A DNA stretch of 64,000 nucleotides from Candidatus Gastranaerophilales bacterium (GCA_900548405.1 UNSJ01000005.1:1-64000); one strand, 5' to 3'. Shown: positions 33,582 through 42,282, numbered from the stretch's first letter. Notes: a model not told the origin generated them from the letters alone. Numbers and translations are program-made.

Positions 33582-34691
33582 ATGCCAATTTTAGGAAATT
33601 TAGAAAATAAAATTATAACAAGTTCTGTCGCAATGCAGACAAAACCTGTTGAAGCTGTACCAAGAGAGGTTAAGCCGGTTGTAAAAGAAGAAACAAAAAC
33701 TTCTTCTAACCATACAACATTGTGGCTGGGCGCAGCTGCTGTTGCAAGTTTGGCAATTGCAGGCATAGCAATTGCTCACGGAAGAAAACCTAAGCCTTCT
33801 TCTGTTGATAATCCGTTTTTGCAAAAACCTAAAAGTCCTGTAAATACGTCTAAAAAGCCTAAAGTTGAACCGCAAAAACCTGTAAATCCTGAAAATATTA
33901 ATAATAAAAATACACCTAATGCTGAAACTTCTGTTAAAAAACAGCCTGAAACTGAGATTGTAAATCAGCCTTTCATAATAAATAAATTAATTGAATTCAG
34001 TGAAGAAGCAGAGAAATTAAGATTAGAAGCCGAAGGTAAAATTAGAGGAAGTATTTCAGGTTTTTATAAAGCTTTCAAAAAAGGCGGTATGGATTCAATG
34101 AATTTCAACCACAGAGCGCAGATTGTTGTAAGAGAATCCGACAAACATCCTGCTGCTGATTTGAGATTGCTTTCTAAGGAAGAATGTAAAGTTGTTACTT
34201 CATATCAGAGAAATTATCAATACAATGCCAAGCTCAGAAGCGGGGCGGATTTGTCTGATGTCGAAGACATAAAAGTACTGGATAGACTTATTCAAGATGC
34301 CGTTCCGTTAGAAGAAGATGCTTATGTCTATCGCGGAATAAGAACTCAAAAAATTTGGGATGATTTTAGCGAATTAGATTTTGCCAAAGATTTGGCTGAA
34401 GGTAATATCCTAGAGGATAAAGCCTTTGTATCCACCGCTCGTGTTTATGGAGATTTGCTCGCGCAGGTTGATCCGCATAATTTCTCAGGTCATAATACAA
34501 GCGGTTATGTTATGAGAATTAAACTTCCTAAGGGTACAAAAGGTTTGGATTGCAGAAGAAGCATCGGTCGTGATTTAGACGGCGGATACAATGCAGAATT
34601 CATTTTACCGAGAAATTCGCAATTCAAGATTGTTTCTATTGATAAGAAGCAGCGTATAATGGAATGTGAGTATATTTTACCTGCTGCATAA
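33582..34691 (+). CDS. Membrane-anchored ADP-ribosyltransferase-like protein
   Basis: A 369-residue protein in three parts: a short N-terminus with one transmembrane helix (residues 45-66), a Lys/Pro/Asn linker (67-130), and a C-terminal domain with the layout of ADP-ribosyltransferase exoenzymes. That domain has the helical lead LLSKEECKVVTSYQRNYQYN, the NAD-binding Arg in VYRGI (R251), the STS-like AFVSTA (282-285) and AEFILPRNSQFKIVSI with the catalytic-type Glu339. The first residue of the usual E-x-E is Asn337. The basic flank after the helix suggests a cytoplasmic C-terminus. The weak AAGAG before the ATG is the only ribosome-binding site. Confidence 0.75.
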   Translation: MPILGNLENKIITSSVAMQTKPVEAVPREVKPVVKEETKTSSNHTTLWLGAAAVASLAIAGIAIAHGRKPKPSSVDNPFLQKPKSPVNTSKKPKVEPQKPVNPENINNKNTPNAETSVKKQPETEIVNQPFIINKLIEFSEEAEKLRLEAEGKIRGSISGFYKAFKKGGMDSMNFNHRAQIVVRESDKHPAADLRLLSKEECKVVTSYQRNYQYNAKLRSGADLSDVEDIKVLDRLIQDAVPLEEDAYVYRGIRTQKIWDDFSELDFAKDLAEGNILEDKAFVSTARVYGDLLAQVDPHNFSGHNTSGYVMRIKLPKGTKGLDCRRSIGRDLDGGYNAEFILPRNSQFKIVSIDKKQRIMECEYILPAA

Positions 34692-34760
34692 TCCTTTTTA
34701 AGCTTTTTATTTTTGATATTTGAAATTTCCTTATTTTTGTATTAATATGCAATCGGGGAA

Positions 34761-35108
34761 ATGAAAAAGTTAGTAATAATAATATCGTTTATATTTATTT
34801 TTTTATTTGGGTGTACAACATTTTTTGAACATTCACAATCTGTTTCTCCAAAAAATGAAGTGCAAATTTCAAATGTAAGCTATGGCAGCTTACATACTAA
34901 AAAATTAAAAGTTGACAGCAATTTTTTGATTTCAAGCGCACAGGTAAATATTTACAGATACCTTATAGATTTGTTCGGAGATGTATACTCTGTTTTGGGT
35001 TTTAACACCTTTAGTAAACTAAAATTATATTTGTTGTATGACTGCTGGGATATGCAGAAAAGCGGAAACAGGCATGTTTCGCATATTGTCTCCCCGCGTG
35101 CTCCTTAA
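34761..35108 (+). CDS. Putative lipoprotein
   Basis: A 115-residue protein with a lipoprotein signal peptide: KKLVIIISFIFIFLFGC, lipobox LFGC with Cys18 as the expected lipidation site. The mature part contains a Tyr/Leu-rich middle (VNIYRYLIDLFGDVYSVLGFN) and no domain I recognise. GGGGAA directly precedes the ATG at unusually short spacing. It would be processed by LspA, encoded at 7792. It lies between the ADP-ribosyltransferase-like gene and the oadG-like gene, all on the plus strand but with gaps of 50-70 bases. Confidence 0.65.
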   Translation: MKKLVIIISFIFIFLFGCTTFFEHSQSVSPKNEVQISNVSYGSLHTKKLKVDSNFLISSAQVNIYRYLIDLFGDVYSVLGFNTFSKLKLYLLYDCWDMQKSGNRHVSHIVSPRAP

Positions 35109-35161
35109 GCCTTATTCTTATTTATGAAATTGGTTAATATTAAGAATAAGGAGAATTTGAT

Positions 35162-35407
35162 ATGGAAAATTTATCAACAAACCTCCAAGACGGTCTTTTG
35201 GTAATGGTTCTTGGAATGGGATTTGTATTTGTATTTCTTACCATAATGGTAATTGTAATGGATTGGTCTTCAAAACTTATAATTAAGTTAAATGAAATCT
35301 TTCCTGAGGAAGTAGTTGAAGAAAAGTATACCAAAAAGTCTGCTGCAAAAGATGACAATGAAGTCGCTCTTGCAATTGCTGTTGCGTATGCTAAATCGAA
35401 AATATAG
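35162..35407 (+). CDS. OadG-like sodium pump decarboxylase gamma subunit
   Basis: An 81-residue protein with the OadG plan: one N-terminal membrane helix (GLLVMVLGMGFVFVFLTIMVIV, residues 11-32), an acidic/lysine linker, and a C-terminal helix (NEVALAIAVAYAKSK) like the IAAAIAAA segment of gamma subunits. In Na+-pumping oxaloacetate or methylmalonyl-CoA decarboxylases the gamma subunit holds the complex together. Neither alpha nor beta subunit is adjacent. It is followed after eight bases by a 12-helix ion transporter, with GGAGG in the gap. It may belong to a decarboxylase encoded elsewhere or have a separate role with the transporter. Confidence 0.7.
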   Translation: MENLSTNLQDGLLVMVLGMGFVFVFLTIMVIVMDWSSKLIIKLNEIFPEEVVEEKYTKKSAAKDDNEVALAIAVAYAKSKI

Positions 35408-35415
35408 GAGGTCTT

Positions 35416-36741
35416 ATGGAGCATTTACATGCTTTGGTGCAGTCACATGCAGTTGTTGTATCTGCCGCAATTCTTTTAATTGCGTATGTGTTTATTGCAC
35501 TTGAAAAAATCCCGAAAGTAACTATTGCACTTTTGGGAGCTGCTTTAACAATTGTGTTGGGATTGGTTAGTCAAAATAAACTTTTGGGGGATAATATCAA
35601 CCCGCATTATTTTATTAACTTCGTTGATTTTAACGTAATTTTTCTGCTTGTATCAATGATGATAATTGTAAGCATTGCGACAAGAAGCGGTATGTTTAAC
35701 TGGATTGCTAATGAACTTTTGAGGCTGACAAAAGGTCATCCGAAGCTGGTTCTGTTAACATTGGGTATTTTTACGGCTGTTACATCTGCATTTTTAGATA
35801 ACGTAACCACTGTTATTTTAATTATGCCTGTTACGTTTTTTATTGCAAAACAGCTTGATATAAACCCTTTACCTTTTTTAATTACAGAAATTTTTGCATC
35901 TAATATCGGCGGAACTGCTACTCTTATCGGTGATCCGCCAAATATAATTATAGGAAGTGCAGCAGGCTTGTCATTTATGGATTTTTTGAAAGAGCTGACA
36001 GGAGTTGTCGCAGTAATTTTAATTGTTATTATTCTTTTGATGATGTTCATTTTTAGAAAATCATTAAAAACTGCACCTGATAAAATGGAAGCTGTTGCTA
36101 ACTTAGATAATTCAAAAACAATTAATGATTATCCGTTGATGATTAGAAGTGCAATTGTACTTGTGCTTGTAATTTTGGGGTTTGTTTCTCATGATGTTAC
36201 ACATATTGAAACATGTGTTTCCGCTATGCTTGGAGCAAGTTTCTTATTATTATTTGAAAAACCAAAAGATATTTTGTGCGATGTTGAATGGAATACTATT
36301 TTCTTCTTCATCGGATTATTTATCATAATCGGAGGTTTAGAGGCCTCAGGCGGTATTTCATTGATGGCAAAATGGATTTTAAATGTTACACAGGGCTCAC
36401 AAGAAGCCACTGCTATGATAATTCTATGGGCATCAGGTTTCATATCCGGTATAATTGATAATATTCCTTATACTGCAACTATGACACCTATGTTATTGGC
36501 AATCCAAAAAACAATGGGTGCCGATTATACTTATCCTTTGTGGTGGTGCTTGTCACTGGGTGCTTGTTTGGGTGGAAACATGACGATTATCGGGGCTGCT
36601 GCAAACGTTATTGTTTCAGAAACATCAGCTCATAACGGTTATCCTATTCCGTTTATGAAATTTTTAAAATATGGTGTTATTACAATGATTATTTCATTGG
36701 TAATAAGCTCAGTCTATATTTACTTGAGATTTTTACATTAA
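35416..36741 (+). CDS. ArsB/NhaD-family ion transporter
   Basis: A 441-residue membrane protein of the ion transporter superfamily, closest in motifs to the NhaD/P-protein branch. It has about twelve helices, and the two re-entrant motifs appear as TSAFLDNVTTVILIMPVT with ASNIGGTATLIGDPPN, and as SGIIDNIPYTATMTP with GACLGGNMTIIGAAANVI. These are the signatures of substrate-binding hairpins in the two repeats. Likely Na+/H+ antiport or an anion transport. GGAGG precedes the ATG. It is coupled to the oadG-like gene upstream and ended by a strong terminator. Confidence 0.85.
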   Translation: MEHLHALVQSHAVVVSAAILLIAYVFIALEKIPKVTIALLGAALTIVLGLVSQNKLLGDNINPHYFINFVDFNVIFLLVSMMIIVSIATRSGMFNWIANELLRLTKGHPKLVLLTLGIFTAVTSAFLDNVTTVILIMPVTFFIAKQLDINPLPFLITEIFASNIGGTATLIGDPPNIIIGSAAGLSFMDFLKELTGVVAVILIVIILLMMFIFRKSLKTAPDKMEAVANLDNSKTINDYPLMIRSAIVLVLVILGFVSHDVTHIETCVSAMLGASFLLLFEKPKDILCDVEWNTIFFFIGLFIIIGGLEASGGISLMAKWILNVTQGSQEATAMIILWASGFISGIIDNIPYTATMTPMLLAIQKTMGADYTYPLWWCLSLGACLGGNMTIIGAAANVIVSETSAHNGYPIPFMKFLKYGVITMIISLVISSVYIYLRFLH

Positions 36742-36743
36742 TT

Positions 36744-36773
36744 AAAAGCCCTCATTATGAGGGCTTTTTTTAC
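36744..36773 (+). terminator. Intrinsic terminator after the transporter
   Basis: A 12-base stem AAAAGCCCTCAT / ATGAGGGCTTTT followed by T residues, three bases after the transporter stop codon. Confidence 0.9.
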
Positions 36774-36894
36774 CTTGAATTTGATGTAAAAAACTGTTAT
36801 AATGATAATGTAAATTATAGAAAGGAGCGATTTATGAAACGATTAAGTAAAAACGCTGCTACGTTATTTGGAGAATATATGACAAAGCTCCAAT

Positions 36895-37632
36895 GTGACG
36901 GGTCAAGCAGCTATGCTTGCGGGGGGGGGCAGACTTTTAAGCTCCAACCTTAAAGGTTTTACATTAGCCGAGGTTTTGGTCACACTTGGTATTATCGGTG
37001 TAGTTTCTGCAATGACAGTTCCGTCTTTGATGCAGAATTATCAAAGACAATCTTATGTAACACAGCTGCATAAAGTTTATAATGAGTTATCACAAGCCTC
37101 TATTAAATATATGACCGATAACAATGCTATTAATTTAAGAGAAGCCGGGTTAAACAGTGTTGATGCTTCCGTTGATTTTATAAAAGAAAATTTTAAGATA
37201 GTTCAAGATTGCGGCACTGATGCAGTTCCATGTTTTGCGGACAGTTATAAAAAATTATCAGGACTTTCTGTTACTGCAAATGATCATGAAAGATATTTTG
37301 TCTTAGCTAATGGAGCTTCTATTGCTACAACATTCAGGTCTCAAAAAACATATGGTGATATGGTTTTGGATATCTTTGTTGACTCTAATGGTAAAAAAGG
37401 TCCGAATATTCTTGGTCGTGACTTTTTTATAATGTACGTTTATAACAACGGTGTAATTGATGATATTAATTTCGAGGAAAAAGCTGACGGTGACGGTTTA
37501 GATATTACTGTTGTCCCGTTATCTTCAGATTATCGTGAAAGAATGTTTACTACATATTGTAAGGGAAATACCAATCACAGACGCGGGTGTTTCGGTAAAA
37601 TCTTAAATGATAACTGGCAGATGAATTATTAG
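36895..37632 (+). CDS. Type IV pilin-like protein 3, out of frame with its ribosome-binding site
   Basis: The continuous frame runs from a GTG at 36895 (or ATG 36913). It encodes a short leader with AGGGR and then KGFTLAEVLVTLGIIGVVSAMTVP, a prepilin signal, and a soluble domain with DSNGKKGPNILGRDFF and a Cys-bearing end (TYCKGNTNHRRGCFGKILND). The only strong Shine-Dalgarno (AAAGGAG, 36823-36829) serves an ATG at 36834 in another frame, which ends after 40 codons. With eight instead of nine G residues at 36921 the two frames would join into MKRLSKNAATLF..GGRLLSSNLKGFTLAE. The gene is therefore either switched off by slippage or carries a sequencing error. Confidence 0.8.
   Translation: MTGQAAMLAGGGRLLSSNLKGFTLAEVLVTLGIIGVVSAMTVPSLMQNYQRQSYVTQLHKVYNELSQASIKYMTDNNAINLREAGLNSVDASVDFIKENFKIVQDCGTDAVPCFADSYKKLSGLSVTANDHERYFVLANGASIATTFRSQKTYGDMVLDIFVDSNGKKGPNILGRDFFIMYVYNNGVIDDINFEEKADGDGLDITVVPLSSDYRERMFTTYCKGNTNHRRGCFGKILNDNWQMNY
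36921..36929 (+). repeat. G homopolymer (9 G) within the pilin leader
   Basis: Nine G residues between the strong ribosome-binding site and the prepilin signal. Loss of one G (or gain of two) puts the ATG at 36834 in frame with the pilin. A nine-base direct repeat AAGCTCCAA flanks the tract region at 36885-36893 and 36939-36947, 54 bases apart. Confidence 0.85.
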
Positions 37633-37633
37633 A

Positions 37634-39175
37634 TTAAGTTGAAGTTTTTTGTTTATTTGCCTTTATCAGTAATAGTAACGGAATTACAATTACACACATA
37701 AGTGCAAGGACTGTGAATGCATCAAAAAATGATGCAAGCCTTGCCTGCTGCAATAGTTCTTTATATAAAGAACCGCTTGCTTTTTTAGCAGCTAAAACCG
37801 AAGGATAATGGATGAGGAATTTTGATTTAAGCATCATAAGTTTATACTGAAATACAGGATTATGAGGTGATAAATGTTCTACAAGATAAGTTTGTCTTAC
37901 CTGAGAAACTCTTGCAATAAAGGTTGCAGACACGGCAGTAGCAACAGCTGTTACTATGTTTTTGAAAAGCGCATGCAAAGCTGCTGCATCAGCATTTTTA
38001 GAAGACGGCAGAGTTTGGAAAGACAGTGCTGTTATAGGTACAAATGCCAGAGGAACACCTATGCATAAAAGTATATTAGGTATAATAACAGATTCTATTG
38101 ACGAAGTTGTATTTAATTGCGTAAGCATTAAGACAGAAGCACCCATAATAAGCAAACCTGTGGCAGCAAGAATTTTGGGCTTTACATGCCTTGAAATTTC
38201 GCCGGCTGCCAATAAACCTATAAGACATATTATTGCTCTTGGAAACATTGCAAGTCCTGATTTAGAGGGGCTGTAACCGAGTAAGCTTTGTACAAACATC
38301 GGAACAAGCAATAATGTTGAATATAGCATTACATTGATAAACGAACTTATCAGTGTTCCGAAAAGAAAGTTTCTGTCTTTAAATACTCTTATATCAATAA
38401 CAGGATACTTATATTCCAGCTCCCATACATAAAAGAATACAAAAGCAAATATGCATAAACCGGTTGTCCAGCATACCCAGGTTGTGTCAAACCAGTTATA
38501 CTGTTGACCTTTATCAAGTACAATCTGCATACAAGCCATAGCCGTTACGATTGCCGTGTATCCTATTATATCAAATTTTTTATTATACTTTTGCTTTTCG
38601 GGTTTATCGTTTGAAACAAAGAGTTTTACAAGTAAAAACGAAATCATACACAGAGGAATATTAATTATAAAAATCCACTGCCAGGAATAGTTGTCTGTTA
38701 AATAACCTCCTATAAACGGACCTGCAAGCGGAGAAAACATTGCTGCAACTCCGAATAATCCCATTGCAAGACCTCTTTGTTCGGGAGGAAATACTTCCAG
38801 CAGAACTGCCTGACATAAAGGCAGAATACATCCGCTTCCTATTCCCTGAACCACTCTTGCGCCGATTAGAGCCTGTAAGTTAGGTGCAAGAATACAAAGC
38901 AGACAACCAATTGCAAATATCCATATACTATAATATAGAAGCAGTTTTTTGCCTATTGTCCTTACTAAATACCCTGTAACAGGAAGCATAAGACCGCCTG
39001 ATATAATATAACAGGTAATAACCGTGTTAGCTTCATATTGTGTAGCTCCATAAAAGCCTGCAATGTGAGGCTGGCTTACATTTGTAGCGGACGATGCTGC
39101 CAATGCGAGAAATGCAGGCAGTAATACAGATATTGCAACTATATATGGATTTATCTTCTGGGGTTGTTCATTCAT
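37634..39175 (-). CDS. emrB: Multidrug efflux MFS transporter, DHA2 (EmrB) family
   Basis: A 513-residue drug:H+ antiporter with 14 membrane helices, which pairs with an EmrA-type adaptor. Family motifs are visible: QPHIAGFYGAT with TCYIISGGLMLPVTGYL, motif A-like RTIGKKLL, GARVVQGIGSGCILPLCQA, and PPEQRGLAMGLFG with SPLAGPFIGGYLTDNYSWQWIFIINIP. It starts inside the emrA stop codon (TAATG), so it is coupled. It is the last gene of marR-emrA-emrB, and pumps substrate through the outer-membrane factor encoded divergently. Confidence 0.93.
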   Translation of the reverse strand: MNEQPQKINPYIVAISVLLPAFLALAASSATNVSQPHIAGFYGATQYEANTVITCYIISGGLMLPVTGYLVRTIGKKLLLYYSIWIFAIGCLLCILAPNLQALIGARVVQGIGSGCILPLCQAVLLEVFPPEQRGLAMGLFGVAAMFSPLAGPFIGGYLTDNYSWQWIFIINIPLCMISFLLVKLFVSNDKPEKQKYNKKFDIIGYTAIVTAMACMQIVLDKGQQYNWFDTTWVCWTTGLCIFAFVFFYVWELEYKYPVIDIRVFKDRNFLFGTLISSFINVMLYSTLLLVPMFVQSLLGYSPSKSGLAMFPRAIICLIGLLAAGEISRHVKPKILAATGLLIMGASVLMLTQLNTTSSIESVIIPNILLCIGVPLAFVPITALSFQTLPSSKNADAAALHALFKNIVTAVATAVSATFIARVSQVRQTYLVEHLSPHNPVFQYKLMMLKSKFLIHYPSVLAAKKASGSLYKELLQQARLASFFDAFTVLALMCVIVIPLLLLIKANKQKTST

Positions 39176-40287
39176 TATTTGATTTTAACCTTTGGAACTG
39201 CTGACATACCCGGTACTATATTGTAATCTTTTATATTTTCATCAAAGACTATTTTCACAGGAACACGCTGAACTATTTTTACATAGCTTCCGACAGCGTT
39301 TTCAGGTGGAAAAAGACTTGATTTCGCACCTGTGGCTCTTTGAATGCTGTCAACGTGACCTTTAAATCTTTTGTTAGGGTAGGTATCAATTTTTATTGAA
39401 ACAGGCTGACCTTTTTTCATGTTTGTTAATTGAATTTCTTTAAAGTTTGCAACTACCCAGACTTGTTCCGGAACTATTTCCATCAAAGGCTGTCCTGTTT
39501 GAACATAATTTCCTGTTTCAACGCTTCTTGCAGAAATCATACCTGTTTGAGGAGCGTAAATTTTTGTGTAAGACAGATTAAGTTTTGCCTGTTCAACTTC
39601 TGCTTCCAATCTTTTTATTTCTGCCTGAACAGCTTCTGCTTTAGCCTTGTGAGCTTCCAGTGCCGATTGTATTGCTTTTGATTTTTCGTTTGCGGCTTTG
39701 TGGTTTGCCTGCGCAACTGTATAATGAGTAGAGCTGTTGTCATAATCCTGTTTGGAAACTATTCCTTCTTTATACATATCTGTGTATCTTTTGTGGTCTT
39801 TTGCCGCAAAATCCAGTTTTGATTTTGTGGAATTCAAATCTTCATAAGACTGTTGAACGTTAGAACCGCCTTCTTCAATTTGCTTTTCCGTAACATTTAA
39901 TTGAGCTTTTGCTTCGGCAAGTTTAGCTTCTGCCTGATGAAGTTTGACTTCATAGTCGGCAGGATCTATTTCGACCAGCAGCTGTCCTGCTTTGACTTCG
40001 TCATTATCATCTACAAGAAGTTTTATTACAGGTCCTGACACTCTCGGAGCGATGGAAACAAGTCTGCCTTCAACAAACGCATCATCTGTTGATTGAAAAT
40101 ATGTTGAATGAATTGCGGCTATTATTCCTGTAAGCACCAAAATGCAAGCTGTAATAACAGGTACTACAACACGTTTTTTCTTGTATTCGGGGCGTTTCTT
40201 TTTAGCTTTTTCCTTTTTTATTTTTAATCTTTCTTTTGCTTTTTCTTCCAATTCTTCTTTGTTGTTGTTTTGGGGGTTGTTTTCCAT
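39175..40287 (-). CDS. emrA: Efflux periplasmic adaptor, EmrA/HlyD family
   Basis: A 370-residue membrane-fusion protein joining EmrB to the outer-membrane factor. It has a highly charged cytoplasmic N-terminus (residues 1-44), one membrane helix (VVPVITACILVLTGIIAAI), a lipoyl half-motif (FVEGRLVSIAPRVSGPVIKL..VKAGQLLVEIDP), a long coiled-coil hairpin (75-230) and the second lipoyl half (KIYAPQTGMISARSVETGNYVQTGQPLM), then a beta-barrel. Ten bases separate it from marR. Its presence fits an outer-membrane cell. Confidence 0.94.
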   Translation of the reverse strand: MENNPQNNNKEELEEKAKERLKIKKEKAKKKRPEYKKKRVVVPVITACILVLTGIIAAIHSTYFQSTDDAFVEGRLVSIAPRVSGPVIKLLVDDNDEVKAGQLLVEIDPADYEVKLHQAEAKLAEAKAQLNVTEKQIEEGGSNVQQSYEDLNSTKSKLDFAAKDHKRYTDMYKEGIVSKQDYDNSSTHYTVAQANHKAANEKSKAIQSALEAHKAKAEAVQAEIKRLEAEVEQAKLNLSYTKIYAPQTGMISARSVETGNYVQTGQPLMEIVPEQVWVVANFKEIQLTNMKKGQPVSIKIDTYPNKRFKGHVDSIQRATGAKSSLFPPENAVGSYVKIVQRVPVKIVFDENIKDYNIVPGMSAVPKVKIK

Positions 40288-40296
40288 TTGTCACCT

Positions 40297-40755
40297 CTAT
40301 ATTTGTATATTTAATTTTTCCTCTAAATTTACTTTAATTTTATTTAAAACTTTTAAACAGCTTTGCAATTCTTCATCACTGACACCTTCGACAGATTCCT
40401 GCCATAATTCCAAAACTGTTGGCAATGCTTGATTGTATGCGTCTTTGCCTTTTTTAGTAATATTAATTTTGATAATTTTTCGTTTATTAACATCAGACGT
40501 TCTTGTCACAAATCCCATTTTTTCTAATATGTTAATTATTCGGGTTATATTTGGTCTGTCTTTTAAAGTAATCGCGCTGATTTGTCTTTGATATAAACCG
40601 TCATGGTCCAATATTGCGGTGAGAACTGTATATTGTTCGGGAGTTAAGGGGAAATTTTCCTTTGTAAATCTTTGTGTTGCTATTGCCCGTGTCATTTTGC
40701 CGACACGTACCAGTTTCATCCCAATTCTGCTTTTTAATAAATCTTTATTGTCCAT
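40297..40755 (-). CDS. MarR-family repressor of the efflux operon
   Basis: A 152-residue MarR-type winged-helix regulator. The recognition part (LTPEQYTVLTAILDHDGLYQRQISAITLKDRPNITRIINILEKMGFVTRTSDVNKRKIIKINITKKG) includes the wing with the DxRxx-like DVNKRK. It heads marR-emrA-emrB. A perfect nine-base inverted repeat lies ten bases before its ATG and overlaps promoters in both directions, so it very likely represses itself, the pump and the divergent outer-membrane factor, with a drug or phenolic inducer. Confidence 0.92.
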   Translation of the reverse strand: MDNKDLLKSRIGMKLVRVGKMTRAIATQRFTKENFPLTPEQYTVLTAILDHDGLYQRQISAITLKDRPNITRIINILEKMGFVTRTSDVNKRKIIKINITKKGKDAYNQALPTVLELWQESVEGVSDEELQSCLKVLNKIKVNLEEKLNIQI

Positions 40756-40786
40756 GATTTTTCTTTGTGTTATTATGATAACACAA
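40748..40786. promoter_or_regulatory. MarR operator and divergent promoters
   Basis: The inverted repeat TTGTGTTAT-TATG-ATAACACAA is at 40765-40786. A plus-strand promoter TTGTCC (40748-40753), 17-base spacer, TATTAT (40771-40776) has its -10 box inside the repeat. A reverse promoter also crosses it. Confidence 0.8.
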
Positions 40787-40803
40787 AAAAGGAAATAGCA
40801 AGC

Positions 40804-42186
40804 ATGAAAATTTTAAAAATATTATTAACCCTGTTTATTTTGCTGTGCAATTTATCTGTTGTACAGGCTAAAACCAAATCAAATGAAGATTACAGAATAG
40901 AGTATTTAAATTTAAACTGGTGGCAGAAATATAATGATCCAGTATTAACCGATTATTTAACAACAGCGTATAAAAATAATCAGGATTTAAAGATTGCAAC
41001 AATAAATGTTAAACAATCAGAACAAATAGTTAAAGAAGCGTTTGCAAACCAGCTGCCTCAAATAGGATTTCAAGGAGACGTTTTCAGAGATTTTCGTTCG
41101 GCTAATGTAAAACTCGGAGATGTTATTGTAAAAGATTACAGCCAGAGCAACTTCTTTTTGCCGCTTACAATGAGTTATGAAGCGGATATATGGGGCGAAA
41201 ATTACCTTAAGACTAAATCATATAAAAAGCAGCTTGAAATGATTAAGGAAAACGAAAGAGCTTCATATATAGCTTTAACTTCTGCTGTGGCATCAGAATA
41301 TTTTAATCTTGTAAAGTTTGATAAGCTTATCAAAAATCAAGAAGAACTGGTTAAACTGCAAACTGAAATTGTAAGACTTGAAGAAATAAAATACCAGAAC
41401 GGTTTATGCCCGATAATGGAGCTAATGGATGAAAAACAGCTTTTAACCCAGCTTCAGCAAGAATTAAACGTTTACATTGATAAAAGAATTGTTGTTGGAA
41501 GAGAATTGGGAGTGCTTGTAGGTGAACGCGAGAAAGACCAGAGTGTTATGCCCAGAAGCGATTATTCTGTTCTAACGCTTTTACCTTTGCCGGAAAGCAT
41601 TAATGCCGAAGTTATTCAGTATAGACCTGATTATTTGAAAGCAGAAGAGTATATTCAAAAAATAGGTATTGATGTAAAAGTTGCAAGACGTGATTTCTTG
41701 CCTAAATTCGTTTTATACGGTCAGGCAGGTTTCAGTGCGTATAATCTTACAAATATTTTCGGCAACCATACTTTTAAATCTGCTTTAGGTTTTATGCCTG
41801 TTGTGGATTTATTTACGGGCGGAGCAAAAATGGCGCATTTGAAATATACAAAACTCGAACTTGAAAAAGCTAAGCAGATTTATGAAAAGACTGTTTTGAC
41901 TTCTATACAGGAGGTTAATAACTCTCTTGGCGGTGCAATTACAAGAGATTTAAACTATAAGGAAAGTGTGAAAAGATATAATCTTGAAAAAGATAAGTTT
42001 GCTTTAGCTGATAAAAAATATAACATTGGAGCAAAATCAAAGCTTGACAGAATGAAGGACAGAGAAAAACTTCTTGTTGCAGAAAAAGATGAAGTTAACA
42101 GCAGAGTTAACTATCTTATTTCAACGGTAAACATATATAAAGCTGTTGGCGGCAAAGATTTTACAACTGTTAATGATAATTTGTAA
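40804..42186 (+). CDS. Outer-membrane efflux protein, TolC/NodT family
   Basis: A 460-residue outer-membrane factor that completes the tripartite pump with EmrA and EmrB. The start at 40804 (MKILKILLTLFILLCNLSVVQA) follows AAGGA and yields a signal peptide, while the frame open to 40765 would read through the operator. NLNWWQKYNDPVLTDYLTTAYKNNQDLKIA is the typical OMF start. The paired long helices (SYIALTSAVASEYFNLVKF and ILTSIQEVNNSLGGA-type) and RPDYLKAEEYI follow. It lacks an N-terminal Cys lipobox. Divergent from marR and sharing its operator. Confidence 0.93.
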   Translation: MKILKILLTLFILLCNLSVVQAKTKSNEDYRIEYLNLNWWQKYNDPVLTDYLTTAYKNNQDLKIATINVKQSEQIVKEAFANQLPQIGFQGDVFRDFRSANVKLGDVIVKDYSQSNFFLPLTMSYEADIWGENYLKTKSYKKQLEMIKENERASYIALTSAVASEYFNLVKFDKLIKNQEELVKLQTEIVRLEEIKYQNGLCPIMELMDEKQLLTQLQQELNVYIDKRIVVGRELGVLVGEREKDQSVMPRSDYSVLTLLPLPESINAEVIQYRPDYLKAEEYIQKIGIDVKVARRDFLPKFVLYGQAGFSAYNLTNIFGNHTFKSALGFMPVVDLFTGGAKMAHLKYTKLELEKAKQIYEKTVLTSIQEVNNSLGGAITRDLNYKESVKRYNLEKDKFALADKKYNIGAKSKLDRMKDREKLLVAEKDEVNSRVNYLISTVNIYKAVGGKDFTTVNDNL

Positions 42187-42282
42187 AATAAATATTAAGA
42201 TTTAAAAATAATCCTGTTGAACACTTGTAATTTATTTTTATTTAGCGCATAGTGTTAGGGTACTAAAAAAAAGGAAAAACAA

